A stretch of DNA of 48,325 nt, from the NCBI GenBank assembly GCA_025924715.1, contig JAICHV010000030.1, positions 1 to 48,325 on the forward strand, given 5' to 3'. The DNA is from Alphaproteobacteria bacterium. Its GTDB lineage: Bacteria; Pseudomonadota; Alphaproteobacteria; Micropepsales; Micropepsaceae. Position numbers and translations under genes: made by a program. Numbering within the stretch: position 1 is the stretch's first letter; the number at the start of each line of letters is the position of its first letter. Below, piece after piece: positions 27,200 through 34,154 of this stretch. The notes under the pieces were generated by a model. That model ran no database searches and was not told the origin of the DNA. It saw only the letters and a list, made by a program, of their open reading frames with translations.

Positions 27200-27287
27200 G
27201 GCGCCAGTTTAGGGAACTCGGCCGCCCAAAGGAACCGGCAAGCCCCCAGGATGGTTGTGGTTCCGACGCGTACAGGAGTTGCGCAAA

Positions 27288-27719
27288 ATGCCCATGTCCA
27301 AACTCGCCTTGGGGATATCGCTGGCCGCCGGAACCGCCCTGGCCTGGCCGGCTTTGGTCGCTCCCGTGCAGGCCGTGCAGGACCAGCCCGTCACCATTGG
27401 CGGGGTGGAATCGGTTTGCACCGGCGTCGGCTCGGCCAAGGACAATCCGGCCTGGAGCGGCTATCCGGTGAAGCTGGTCTTCGCCAACACGGCCGGTGAG
27501 GATCTGGCCCAGGTGCATGTCGCCATCACCCAAGGAAACCGCACCGTGATGGAAACCGATTGCGACGCCCCCTGGCTGCTGATCAAGGCGCCCTCGGGCA
27601 GTTATGGCGTGCGCGCCACGGTCGGCGCCCGCACCGCCACCGCCAATTTCTCGGCGGCCGGCAGCGGACAAAAAACCGTCACCCTGATGTTCCCCAAACA
27701 GAGCGCCTCGGCGCAGTAA
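27288..27719 (+). CDS. Small exported protein of unknown function
   Basis: The 143-residue product starts at ATG 27288 behind GGAG (27275-27278). A signal peptide of about 29 residues ends near PVQA. The mature part (TIGGVESVCTGVG, then AWSGYPVKLVFANTAGEDLAQVHVAI in pieces) looks like a single Ig-like or carboxypeptidase-regulatory beta domain with two cysteines (CTGV, DCDAPW) that could form a disulfide. Single-gene unit, divergent from the sodC-like gene. I do not recognise a named family. Confidence 0.65.
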   Translation: MPMSKLALGISLAAGTALAWPALVAPVQAVQDQPVTIGGVESVCTGVGSAKDNPAWSGYPVKLVFANTAGEDLAQVHVAITQGNRTVMETDCDAPWLLIKAPSGSYGVRATVGARTATANFSAAGSGQKTVTLMFPKQSASAQ

Positions 27720-27741
27720 GCTGGCATTCCGCTTGTGTGAG

Positions 27742-27828
27742 GCCCCCTCACCCTAGCCCTCTCCCCCCAAGGGGGAGAGGAGAAATACGCGCAGCGTTTT
27801 CAATAACCACCGGAGCGGGTGAGGGGGC
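27742..27828. repeat. Intergenic cruciform repeat of the CCCTCACCC...GGGTGAGGG type
   Basis: A perfect 12-bp outer inverted repeat, GCCCCCTCACCC (27742-27753) with GGGTGAGGGGGC (27817-27828), encloses a perfect 10-bp inner one, CCTCTCCCCC (27758-27767) with GGGGGAGAGG (27771-27780), loop AAG. Elements of this sequence type are scattered between genes in many GC-rich Proteobacteria. It sits downstream of the 27288-27719 gene and before the cold-shock gene's terminator. Confidence 0.85.
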
Positions 27829-27854
27829 TTCTCGCGCCCAACTGCAAATCAAAG

Positions 27855-27883
27855 AAAAAGGCCGGTGCGTTGCCGCCCCGGCC
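27855..27883 (-). terminator. Intrinsic terminator of the 27912-28115 cold-shock gene
   Basis: On the minus strand GGCCGG pairs with CCGGCC (27860-27865 and 27878-27883), followed by a T-rich run (TTTTTC). It is 29 bp after the stop codon, the expected place. Confidence 0.8.
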
Positions 27884-27911
27884 TGAAATTAGTGCCCCTC
27901 AGAAATCCGTC

Positions 27912-28115
27912 TTAGACGGCCTTGAGGTTCGACGCCTTGGCGCCGCGCGCGTCCGGCACGATGTCGAAGGAGACCTTCTGGCCTTCCGTCAACGAGCGCA
28001 TGCCGGCGGCTTCCACGGCGGTGGCGTGCACGAACACGTCCTTGCCGCCGCCTTCTGGCGCGATAAAGCCGAAGCCCTTGGAGGTATTGAAAAACTTCAC
28101 GGTTCCGATCGTCAT
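27912..28115 (-). CDS. Cold-shock-domain protein (CspA family), paralogue 1
   Basis: A 67-residue single cold-shock domain: [20 protein letters not shown] contains both RNP motifs (KGFGFI and later DVFVHATAV). Such proteins melt RNA secondary structure as chaperones; some act constitutively, others in cold or stationary phase. A paralogue of the same length lies at 30084-30287 (about 80 percent identical by eye). Leader and terminator are recorded separately. Confidence 0.95.
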   Translation of the reverse strand: MTIGTVKFFNTSKGFGFIAPEGGGKDVFVHATAVEAAGMRSLTEGQKVSFDIVPDARGAKASNLKAV

Positions 28116-28421
28116 GTAACAGTCCTGCGTAAGATTCCGTCCGGCGAAATGCCGGGCGGGCGGGGAAGACGTCGGTCGCAGGGAAGGAAGGTAACTGTCT
28201 CGTCCAGGCGCGCAGCTTAAGGCGGGCAGGATTCTCTTACAGATGCGCTTCGTCTGTGACGGTGACGTCTCCTCGATGGCCGCGACAATACGCCCAAGCT
28301 GTCATAAAGGCAAGAATAAGGCCTTTCGCAGGTGCAAAAGCGCTGCCTGTGGACGGTGCGCCGGCCCGCTTGCACCCCGCCCCAGACCAGGCATTTTGGC
28401 CGCCGGCAGAAGGAGTTGGGC
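28116..28421. promoter_or_regulatory. Cold-shock leader region (paralogue 1) and tdk upstream region
   Basis: The 306-bp divergent spacer between the leftward cold-shock gene and rightward tdk. The part near the cold-shock gene contains a hairpin CCGGC-GAAAT-GCCGG (28141-28155), 25 bases upstream of the start codon, and the 11-mer CCAGGCGCGCA (28204-28214). Both recur at matching distances ahead of the paralogue at 30287, so the transcribed leader is probably about 100 nt. On the tdk side an AGGAG site precedes 28422. I see no gene in the rest. Confidence 0.6.
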
Positions 28422-29078
28422 ATGAGCGCACGGCTAGAGTTAATTGTCGGGCCGATGTTCGCGGGAAAGACCGAGCGGCTGATCGCCAAGCTCCACCGCG
28501 CCCAATATGCCCGCAAGCGGGTGCGCATTTTGAAGCCCGCTTTCGACACCCGCACCCAGGGCTCGATCGCCAGCCGCGCGGTGAACGCCGATGGCGGCAC
28601 CGAGATCACCGCCACGCTGCCGGCGGTGCGGCTGCGCCACGCCGGCGATTTCGCGCGCCACACCCAAGGCGATGATTACGACGTGCTGGCGGTGGACGAA
28701 GCGCATTTCTTTCCGCTCGACGAACCGGCGGGCGATCTTTTGGGCTGGTTCGGCCGCTGTGTGCGCGATCTGCTCAGGGCGCGGGCGAAAAGCGATCTGC
28801 GCATCATCATCGCCGGATTGGAATTGGATTTCGCCGAAGCGCCTTTCGGTCCGGTGCCGGGTTTGATGGCGCTGGCCGACAGCATCGAAAAGCTCACCGG
28901 CGTCTGCATGATCTGTGGTTCGGATGCGGGTTATATCTCGCACCGCATCGTGCCGGGCGACGCGCAATTGGTGGTGGGCGACACCGGCGAATATCAGGTG
29001 CGCTGCCGCGCCTGTTACGAGCCGCCGGCGCAACGCGGCCGCGCCGCGCTGGTTGAAGTGAAAAAGGCGGTCGGTTAG
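28422..29078 (+). CDS. tdk: Thymidine kinase
   Basis: The enzyme phosphorylates thymidine with ATP in nucleoside salvage. The 218-residue protein of the TK1-like type has the P-loop GPMFAGKTERLI near residue 10, the DEAHFF Walker B (DVLAVDEAHFFPLD), GLELDFAEAPFG, and the zinc-finger pairs CMICG and CRACYEP. The ATG at 28422 has AGGAG upstream; in-frame sequence before it is unlike the family. Its last 4 bp overlap the convergent DUF6481 gene. Confidence 0.94.
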   Translation: MSARLELIVGPMFAGKTERLIAKLHRAQYARKRVRILKPAFDTRTQGSIASRAVNADGGTEITATLPAVRLRHAGDFARHTQGDDYDVLAVDEAHFFPLDEPAGDLLGWFGRCVRDLLRARAKSDLRIIIAGLELDFAEAPFGPVPGLMALADSIEKLTGVCMICGSDAGYISHRIVPGDAQLVVGDTGEYQVRCRACYEPPAQRGRAALVEVKKAVG

Positions 29079-29314
29079 CCCGCGCGCTTGGCGGTTTTGC
29101 GGGTCTTGGGCTTGGGCGGATTGGCCAGGTCGTAAGCGGCTTTTTCCGCCCGTTCCTGTTCTTCATGCGCCAGGCGCAGGGCCTTGAGCTTGGCGGTGCG
29201 CACGTCGAAAGAGGCGCGTTCCTTGGCGATTTCATCCTTGACCGCCTGGTCGCGCACGGCGCTGGCGGAAAAGGCAGTTTCGGCCCGGGTGCGGGCAGCG
29301 TTCTTGTCGGCCAT
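29075..29314 (-). CDS. DUF6481 family small charged protein
   Basis: The 79-residue protein is rich in Lys, Arg, Glu and Ala, with a long predicted helix (AVRDQAVKDEIAKERASFDV then RTAKLKALRLAHEEQE) and a basic Pro-rich tail (PPKPKTRKTAKRAG). This matches the DUF6481 pattern of small alphaproteobacterial proteins; function unknown. An AGAAGAGA site precedes the start. Convergent with and overlapping tdk by 4 bp. Confidence 0.7.
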   Translation of the reverse strand: MADKNAARTRAETAFSASAVRDQAVKDEIAKERASFDVRTAKLKALRLAHEEQERAEKAAYDLANPPKPKTRKTAKRAG

Positions 29315-29632
29315 GGTGATCTCTTCTCGTTTGGGCTGCCGTTTCGGCAGTCGTTCCCCCCGCTGGGCGCGGGACCGGCTCCTAAGATGAGCCTTGAGGG
29401 GGTTAATTACAACTGTTGCCGGAATGCTTGTGTCGCCAATGCGTTACAGCGGGCGCATATAAACCTGGTCTTGTTCTCGTAACCCAATTTGTTCTATGTG
29501 CGGAACATGACCGTCACCATTTACCATAGTGAGGAGCGGTCTGCCGAAGGCGGACGAAATCGTCCAGTGGACGATTTCGAGCGACGAACGCCCTGAGCCT
29601 AAGCGAAGGGCAGCGGCAACAAGGAAAACGCG
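29315..29632. other. Divergent spacer before arsC
   Basis: This 318-bp stretch lies between the leftward DUF6481 gene and arsC. It contains a short inverted repeat TGTTC-N8-GAACA (29490-29507) that could be an operator, a TATAAA (29458-29463), and repeat copy B (29543-29611) ending 21 bp before the arsC start. No credible gene is visible in it. Confidence 0.5.
29543..29611. repeat. Dispersed palindromic repeat, copy B
   Basis: The core stem CGAAATCGTCC / GGACGATTTCG (29555-29579, loop AGT) is followed after 11 bases by GCCC (29590-29593) / GGGC (29608-29611). It has the same plan and spacings as copy A at 784-852. The single difference in the stem (T-A here, C-G in A) keeps pairing. It is directly upstream of arsC. 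Confidence 0.8.
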
Positions 29633-29980
29633 ATGGAAACGACAATCTACCACAATCCCAAATGCGGCACCTCGCGCAACGCGCTGGAGTTTATCCGTGA
29701 GCGGAACATCACCCCCATCGTGATCGAATATCTGAAGACGCCGCTGAACAAAGCGGAGCTGAAAGCGCTGATCGGCAAACTGGGCGTGCCCGCGAAAGAG
29801 GTGGTGCGCTGGAAGGAAAAAGAGGCGGTGGCGCAGGCCGGGATCGGCGAAAGCGACAGCGAAGCCGCCCTGATCGCGGCGATGGCCGCCCATCCCATCC
29901 TGCTCAACCGCCCCATCGTCATCACGCCCAAAGGCGCCAAACTCTGCCGGCCAAGTGAGACAGTGAAAGAGCTGCTGTAG
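29633..29980 (+). CDS. arsC: Arsenate reductase, glutaredoxin-dependent (ArsC family)
   Basis: A 115-residue thioredoxin-fold protein. It starts TTIYHNPKCGTSRNALEFI, with the catalytic Cys of the family in HNPKCGTSR (Cys11), followed by IEYLKTPL and HPILLNRPIVITPKG with the Arg expected in the oxyanion site. Members use glutathione and glutaredoxin to reduce arsenate. No arsB, acr3 or arsR gene is adjacent, so this is an isolated copy, and some such proteins (YffB/Spx-like) have other roles. Confidence 0.88.
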   Translation: METTIYHNPKCGTSRNALEFIRERNITPIVIEYLKTPLNKAELKALIGKLGVPAKEVVRWKEKEAVAQAGIGESDSEAALIAAMAAHPILLNRPIVITPKGAKLCRPSETVKELL

Positions 29981-29993
29981 CGAAGGGCTGTCA

Positions 29994-30013
29994 TGGCCCG
30001 CAAATGCGGGCCA
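29994..30013. repeat. Hairpin between convergent arsC and cold-shock gene (1)
   Basis: TGGCCCGC (29994-30001), AAAT loop, GCGGGCCA (30006-30013): a perfect 8-bp stem 13 bp after the arsC stop. It may end arsC transcription, although no T run follows. Confidence 0.6.
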
Positions 30014-30027
30014 CCCAGGTGAGAGCG

Positions 30028-30060
30028 GCCCGGACCCCGCCATGAAAGCGAGGTCCGGGC
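30028..30060. repeat. Hairpin between convergent arsC and cold-shock gene (2)
   Basis: GCCCGGACC (30028-30036) pairs perfectly with GGTCCGGGC (30052-30060) around a 15-nt loop. It lies 23 bp beyond the stop of the leftward cold-shock gene. Possible bidirectional terminator, without a T run on either strand. Confidence 0.6.
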
Positions 30061-30083
30061 TGTCTCAAACGGGCAGAGGCGGA

Positions 30084-30287
30084 TCAGACCGCCTTCAAAT
30101 TCACGGCCTTGGCGCCCTTGGCATCCGGCTGGATGTCGAAGCTGACCTTCTGGCCTTCCGACAGGGTGCGCATGCCGGCCGCTTCCACGGCGCTGGCGTG
30201 CACGAACACATCCTTGGCGCCGCCTTCCGGCGCGATGAAGCCAAAACCCTTGGTCGAATTGAAGAATTTCACGGTGCCGATAGCCAT
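30084..30287 (-). CDS. Cold-shock-domain protein (CspA family), paralogue 2
   Basis: A 67-residue cold-shock domain beginning [20 protein letters not shown], with RNP1 KGFGFI and RNP2 [12 protein letters not shown] 30287 is chosen because the domain starts there and the length equals paralogue 1 (27912-28115); upstream in-frame sequence is leader. The two genes are separated by only 2 kb with tdk, the DUF6481 gene and arsC between, which suggests a local duplication with inserted genes or an old tandem pair. Confidence 0.95.
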   Translation of the reverse strand: MAIGTVKFFNSTKGFGFIAPEGGAKDVFVHASAVEAAGMRTLSEGQKVSFDIQPDAKGAKAVNLKAV

Positions 30288-30380
30288 GGTCGTTTCCTTA
30301 AGTCCTGGTTGTACGCCCGGCGGGATGCCGGTGCGGCGAGAAGAACAATCAGGTGGGGAAGTGTCTGGCCAGGCGCGCAC
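30288..30380 (-). promoter_or_regulatory. Cold-shock leader (paralogue 2) with conserved hairpin
   Basis: A hairpin CCGGC-GGGAT-GCCGG (30317-30331) is 29 bases upstream of the start codon, and CCAGGCGCGCA (30369-30379) is 81 bases upstream. Both match the leader of paralogue 1 in stem sequence and distance while the loop differs. This points to a selected RNA structure, perhaps a temperature-responsive leader. Confidence 0.55.
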
Positions 30381-30531
30381 AGGTGCGTCTTGGGTGCAGT
30401 GCGCTTCTTCTGGCAGGATGATCGCGGGGGGTTTTTACGCTGGAAGGAGGGGGCTTGCAATTTGGGGGGGCGTTGCGGCACGTCTGTGAAAGCAAGGCCG
30501 GGACAAGCTGGACTGGCTACGGTTGTGGCTC

Positions 30532-32298
30532 ATGGCTAATCAAACTCCATATAGGCCAGAATACGATTCAAGCCACGCGCTTGTGGTCGGAATTAACACC
30601 TATGCGCACGTTAGCCCTCTCTCTTGCGCGGTTAACGACGCAACCGGTGTCGCCAATATATTGAAGAGTAAGTATGGCTTCCCTGAAAGCCATGTGACGC
30701 TTCTCTCCGACGGCCAAGCCACGAAGGCAAACATTCTCAGGGCGTTCTTAAAGTTTGCCGATGGCGGTACAGGCCCCGACGACCGCATTCTTTTTTTCTT
30801 TGCCGGTCACGGCCACACCGTGGGCGGACGCAGGGAAACTGGCTTCCTTATTCCACAGGACGGAAAGTTAGATGATTTATCAACATTTATTCGGTGGGAC
30901 GAATTTACGCGTGACGCGGATTTGATAGCGGCAAAGCACATACTTTTCCTGATGGACGCATGTTATGGCGGGCTCGCGGTCCACCGCAAAGCTGCCCCGA
31001 TCGGTAGCAAAAGGTTTATCAGCGATTTAATGCAGCGATTCGCCCGACAGGTATTGGCAGCGGGAAAGCCTGACCAGCCCGTGAGCGACGGCGGTGGGAC
31101 GAGGTCAGGCCATTCTCTTTTCACTTCCCATCTACTTGATGGATTGGAAGGGGCGGCCGCAAGTGGTTACGGGTTGATAACCGGCAACTCTCTAATGTCA
31201 TATGTTTATCAAAAAGTTGGTGCTGATCAATATTCTCAGCAGACTCCGCACTACGGTTCGTTTGATGGCGATGGAGATTTCGTATTCAACCCAAACGTAG
31301 TCGCGTCTAGCGGGAACCAAGAGGAAAAGGACTCAGGGGTAGGAGGGCAAGTGCTTGTTGAAGTTCCTGCGCTTCCCGAGGGCGAGCCGTCAGAGGTACA
31401 AACGCTGGGTCGAATGATAAAAGCGCTAATCCCGCGCCCAGACGATAGAATAAAATTCGACGATACAATTAATGGGATTTTGCGGAATACAATTTCAGAA
31501 CTCAGAGTTTCAAATTTCCCGGTTCAGCAAGGGCAAGGCGCGGCCAGCGAATCGTTCGCCCTTCGAATAAATCGATATGATCAGGCAATTTTGGACATTG
31601 AGACTGTCGCTGTCTTAATTGCGCATTGGGGAGATCAATCTCAGCGGCAACTGCTTGGGAAAATTTTGACCAGACTTGCCGAAGCAGAACGGCCCACTGG
31701 TGGCCTCGTTGTTTGGCTCCATCTTACGGCCTATCCAGTGCTGGCCACAATGTACGCAGCCGGGATTGCGGCTCTCGCTGCTGATCGATACGACATGCTT
31801 TATACCGCGTTGCTTACTCCAGTCCGTTGGTCCCGCTCGTTGAATGGAGAGCTTTTACCAATAGTCGTTCCAATCGCGAGAGAGGTCACCGAAATTTTTG
31901 ATAATTTCAAGACACTTCCCGGATACGAACGAAAATATGTTCCTCGTAGCGAGCATTTGCTGGTCACCCTCCAGCCAATAATTGAGGATCTATTGTTTCT
32001 GGGTCGCGGCTACGAGGAGCTTTTTGATCAGTTCGAGATTATGCTTGCGCTTGTATACGCGGATCAAAAGCCTGGGTTCACCTCGCGGTTCTGGGGGCCG
32101 CCCGGGCGATTTGCATATAAGGAGCGAAGTTTTCTCGGGGAAGGGAAGCCGTTCACTGGATTCGTCAATGCGGTATTGAAACAGGGTCAGAATTGGCCGG
32201 GGTTTTCCGCGGGATTCTTCAACGGTTCGCTCGATCGGTTTAAGGAAGTTGCACAGGGCTACGCTGAATTAATTGAAAAGGCCGGCCCCGTGTTCTAA
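30532..32298 (+). CDS. Caspase-family (C14-like) protease with uncharacterised C-terminal module
   Basis: A 588-residue protein. Residues about 14-265 form a caspase/metacaspase-type domain: HALVVGINTY at the first strand, the catalytic His93 in FFFAGHGH and Cys144 in LFLMDACYGG, with SGHSLFTSHLLDGL further on. A linker (about 275-300) leads to a C-terminal module (about 300-588) with AYPVLATMYAAGIAALAADR near 400 and FDQFEIMLALVYADQ near 500. I recall a similar module at the C-terminus of other bacterial effector-type proteins (unverified). No signal peptide; likely cytoplasmic. DNA is clearly AT-richer than its neighbours (near 50 percent GC; some lines near one third). The start has no good ribosome binding site; TTG 30523 is an alternative. 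Confidence 0.85.
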   Translation: MANQTPYRPEYDSSHALVVGINTYAHVSPLSCAVNDATGVANILKSKYGFPESHVTLLSDGQATKANILRAFLKFADGGTGPDDRILFFFAGHGHTVGGRRETGFLIPQDGKLDDLSTFIRWDEFTRDADLIAAKHILFLMDACYGGLAVHRKAAPIGSKRFISDLMQRFARQVLAAGKPDQPVSDGGGTRSGHSLFTSHLLDGLEGAAASGYGLITGNSLMSYVYQKVGADQYSQQTPHYGSFDGDGDFVFNPNVVASSGNQEEKDSGVGGQVLVEVPALPEGEPSEVQTLGRMIKALIPRPDDRIKFDDTINGILRNTISELRVSNFPVQQGQGAASESFALRINRYDQAILDIETVAVLIAHWGDQSQRQLLGKILTRLAEAERPTGGLVVWLHLTAYPVLATMYAAGIAALAADRYDMLYTALLTPVRWSRSLNGELLPIVVPIAREVTEIFDNFKTLPGYERKYVPRSEHLLVTLQPIIEDLLFLGRGYEELFDQFEIMLALVYADQKPGFTSRFWGPPGRFAYKERSFLGEGKPFTGFVNAVLKQGQNWPGFSAGFFNGSLDRFKEVAQGYAELIEKAGPVF

Positions 32299-32327
32299 TC
32301 ACTTCTCCAGGATCACTGGTGCAAGTG

Positions 32328-32795
32328 CTAGTCCACCTTTGTGGCGTTGCTTATCGCGAAAACTCCAATCTCCCCCAACGGCTCCGCCGCCTCGATTACG
32401 TCGCCCGCTCGCGCGCCCAGCACCGCCTGGGCCAGCGGGCTGCGGAAGCTGATCAGGCCCTTGGCCGGTTCGGCTTCATCGACTCCGACGATGCGGAAGG
32501 TTTGCTCCCGGTCCTTGCGTTTGATCGTCACCGTACTGCCGAAGGCGACGGTGTCTCCGTTGGCGGGCGGCACGATCTCGGCGGTGGATTTGCGGATGGT
32601 CCAATAGCGCAGGTCGCGGGCCAGGGTTTCGCGCAGCAACACATTGGCTTCGGTCTGCATCGCGGCTTCGATGCGGACGATGTGGGCGTCGATTTGGGCG
32701 AGACCTTCGGGCGTGACCAGGTTGGGGCCTTCGTCCACCATGCGTTCGGGCGGAGGGGCGGATTCCGCCGTTTCTTTTACAAAAGCTCGGGACAT
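32328..32795 (-). CDS. GreA/GreB-family transcription factor, short coiled coil
   Basis: The 155-residue protein has the GreA/GreB FKBP-like C-terminal domain (about 85-150: GDTVAFGSTVTIKRKD, then TFRIVGVDEAEPAKGLISFRSP in parts and LGARAGDVIE). Residues about 28-75 form a helical region (VTPEGLAQIDAHIVRIEAAM) followed by RDLRYWTIRKSTAEI. In real GreA the coiled-coil tip has the acidic DRSEN-type loop that supports RNA cleavage; I do not see it here. It probably binds RNA polymerase like Rnk/Gfh1-type proteins without cleaving. It converges on the caspase gene, 29 bp away. Confidence 0.82.
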   Translation of the reverse strand: MSRAFVKETAESAPPPERMVDEGPNLVTPEGLAQIDAHIVRIEAAMQTEANVLLRETLARDLRYWTIRKSTAEIVPPANGDTVAFGSTVTIKRKDREQTFRIVGVDEAEPAKGLISFRSPLAQAVLGARAGDVIEAAEPLGEIGVFAISNATKVD

Positions 32796-32946
32796 GACAG
32801 GAGAGTAACGCGCGACAACGGCAGTGTCTTCGCCCGGCACGGGGGCAGGCGGGGCCGGGCTCCTCGGTCGTCCGCTGTGTTTCGGCCCGGACCAATCCAT
32901 GCAAAGGTCCGCTAATGGCCAAATGGCCGTGCCAAAGGGGAGAAAA

Positions 32947-34065
32947 ATGAAGGCATTGCTCTCGTGCTTGCTTCTTGGTGCCCTGATGGGGATCGCTTCG
33001 CCAAGTGCTGATGCGCAGAAGGCCCATGGCGCGCTACCGGCCCCTACCGTCCGCCTGGCTATAGACGGAATATTGGCCGGCTTTCAAAGCCATCCCTTGG
33101 TCGCGATTGGAAACTACGAGGATATTGCACAGGAAGAGGATTTTTACGCAGCGTTGGTGCGAGATCCGCGTTTCGCCCGCGAAGTGGGCAATGTCGTCGT
33201 GGAGTTCGGGAGCGCCGCGCACCAGGACACCCTCGACCGGTATCTCAACGGAGGGGAGGTTTCCTTCGCGGACTTGCGCAAGGTCTGGTCTGACACCGTC
33301 GGGTTCAACATTCCTTATGCCCTGGGCTATGTGAATTTTTTTGTACAGGTGCGGGACGTAAATCGGACCCTTCCGCCTGCGCAACGCATCCATGTTTGGC
33401 TCGGGGAGCCGCCGATCGATTGGCCCAAGGTCAAGACCAAGGACGATTTCTTCCGCTTTATGGCGCAGCGCGATACCTACCCAGCCGGAATAATCGAACG
33501 GGAAATACTGGCAAGGAAGAAAAAGGCGATTGTGATTTATGGAAGTGGACACTTCTTTGCACTAGGCCAGTTCATGCCGGTTATTCCATTGCTCGAGCAG
33601 AAACATCCCAACTCGATTTTCAAGGTGCAATTGTACCAGGGCTATACCACGAAATCCTGCACTGCGGATTTTGAACGCGCTACCGACAGCTGGCCTGTTC
33701 CCGCGCTGGTAGCTCCCGTCAAAGGAAGCTCACTTGGCGGAAAGCTTTATCGGCCGAACTGCGATGTCCTGCCACGAAACGCAGGCACAATTATCGGGCC
33801 GTCCCCAGCGCAGATAAGACAGATCATAGAAGACAGCGAGCGGCGGGCGACTGGCGTGGACGCCGATGCCATATTATTTTTGGGGAAAGCCGCCACCCTT
33901 ACGCAGTCGCCCTTCGAGCCCAGCATTTATCTTGATCCTGACTATCGCCGGGAGATGAACCGGCGAGCGACGCTTGGTCTCAATTTCAATATTGGATCGG
34001 CCCCGATGACGGATGCAATCGTGCGATCAAACCCTGTATCGCCGCAATACATGCACCACTATTAG
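32947..34065 (+). CDS. Exported protein resembling ChaN/erythromycin-esterase-like family
   Basis: A 372-residue protein with signal peptide (about 1-23). After it comes LVAIGNYEDIAQEEDFYAAL, RDPRFAREVGNVVVEFGSAA, LRKVWSDTVGFN, then NRTLPPAQRIHVWLGEPPIDW and IVIYGSGHFFALGQF. This order of strands is like the ChaN/EreA/TIKI-type fold, where the first strand usually ends in a Gly-Glu-x-His motif; here the position reads GNYED, so the usual Glu/His is altered. The C-terminal 100 residues contain two Cys. AGGGGAG precedes the start. Family assignment is by recalled pattern; activity unknown. Confidence 0.55.
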   Translation: MKALLSCLLLGALMGIASPSADAQKAHGALPAPTVRLAIDGILAGFQSHPLVAIGNYEDIAQEEDFYAALVRDPRFAREVGNVVVEFGSAAHQDTLDRYLNGGEVSFADLRKVWSDTVGFNIPYALGYVNFFVQVRDVNRTLPPAQRIHVWLGEPPIDWPKVKTKDDFFRFMAQRDTYPAGIIEREILARKKKAIVIYGSGHFFALGQFMPVIPLLEQKHPNSIFKVQLYQGYTTKSCTADFERATDSWPVPALVAPVKGSSLGGKLYRPNCDVLPRNAGTIIGPSPAQIRQIIEDSERRATGVDADAILFLGKAATLTQSPFEPSIYLDPDYRREMNRRATLGLNFNIGSAPMTDAIVRSNPVSPQYMHHY

Positions 34066-34154
34066 GTTCTTTTGATAAACGAAGACGTCGGATGGGTTGC
34101 CGCCCCCCGGTGCCTTGCGATAATTTCGGCGGACTCAACCAGGCGGGACGCCGC

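Noticed and set aside
29485..29507. LexA box of the alphaproteobacterial GTTC-N7-GTTC type
   Set aside because: The GTTC words are 14 bases apart or in inverted orientation, and the flanking genes are not SOS genes.
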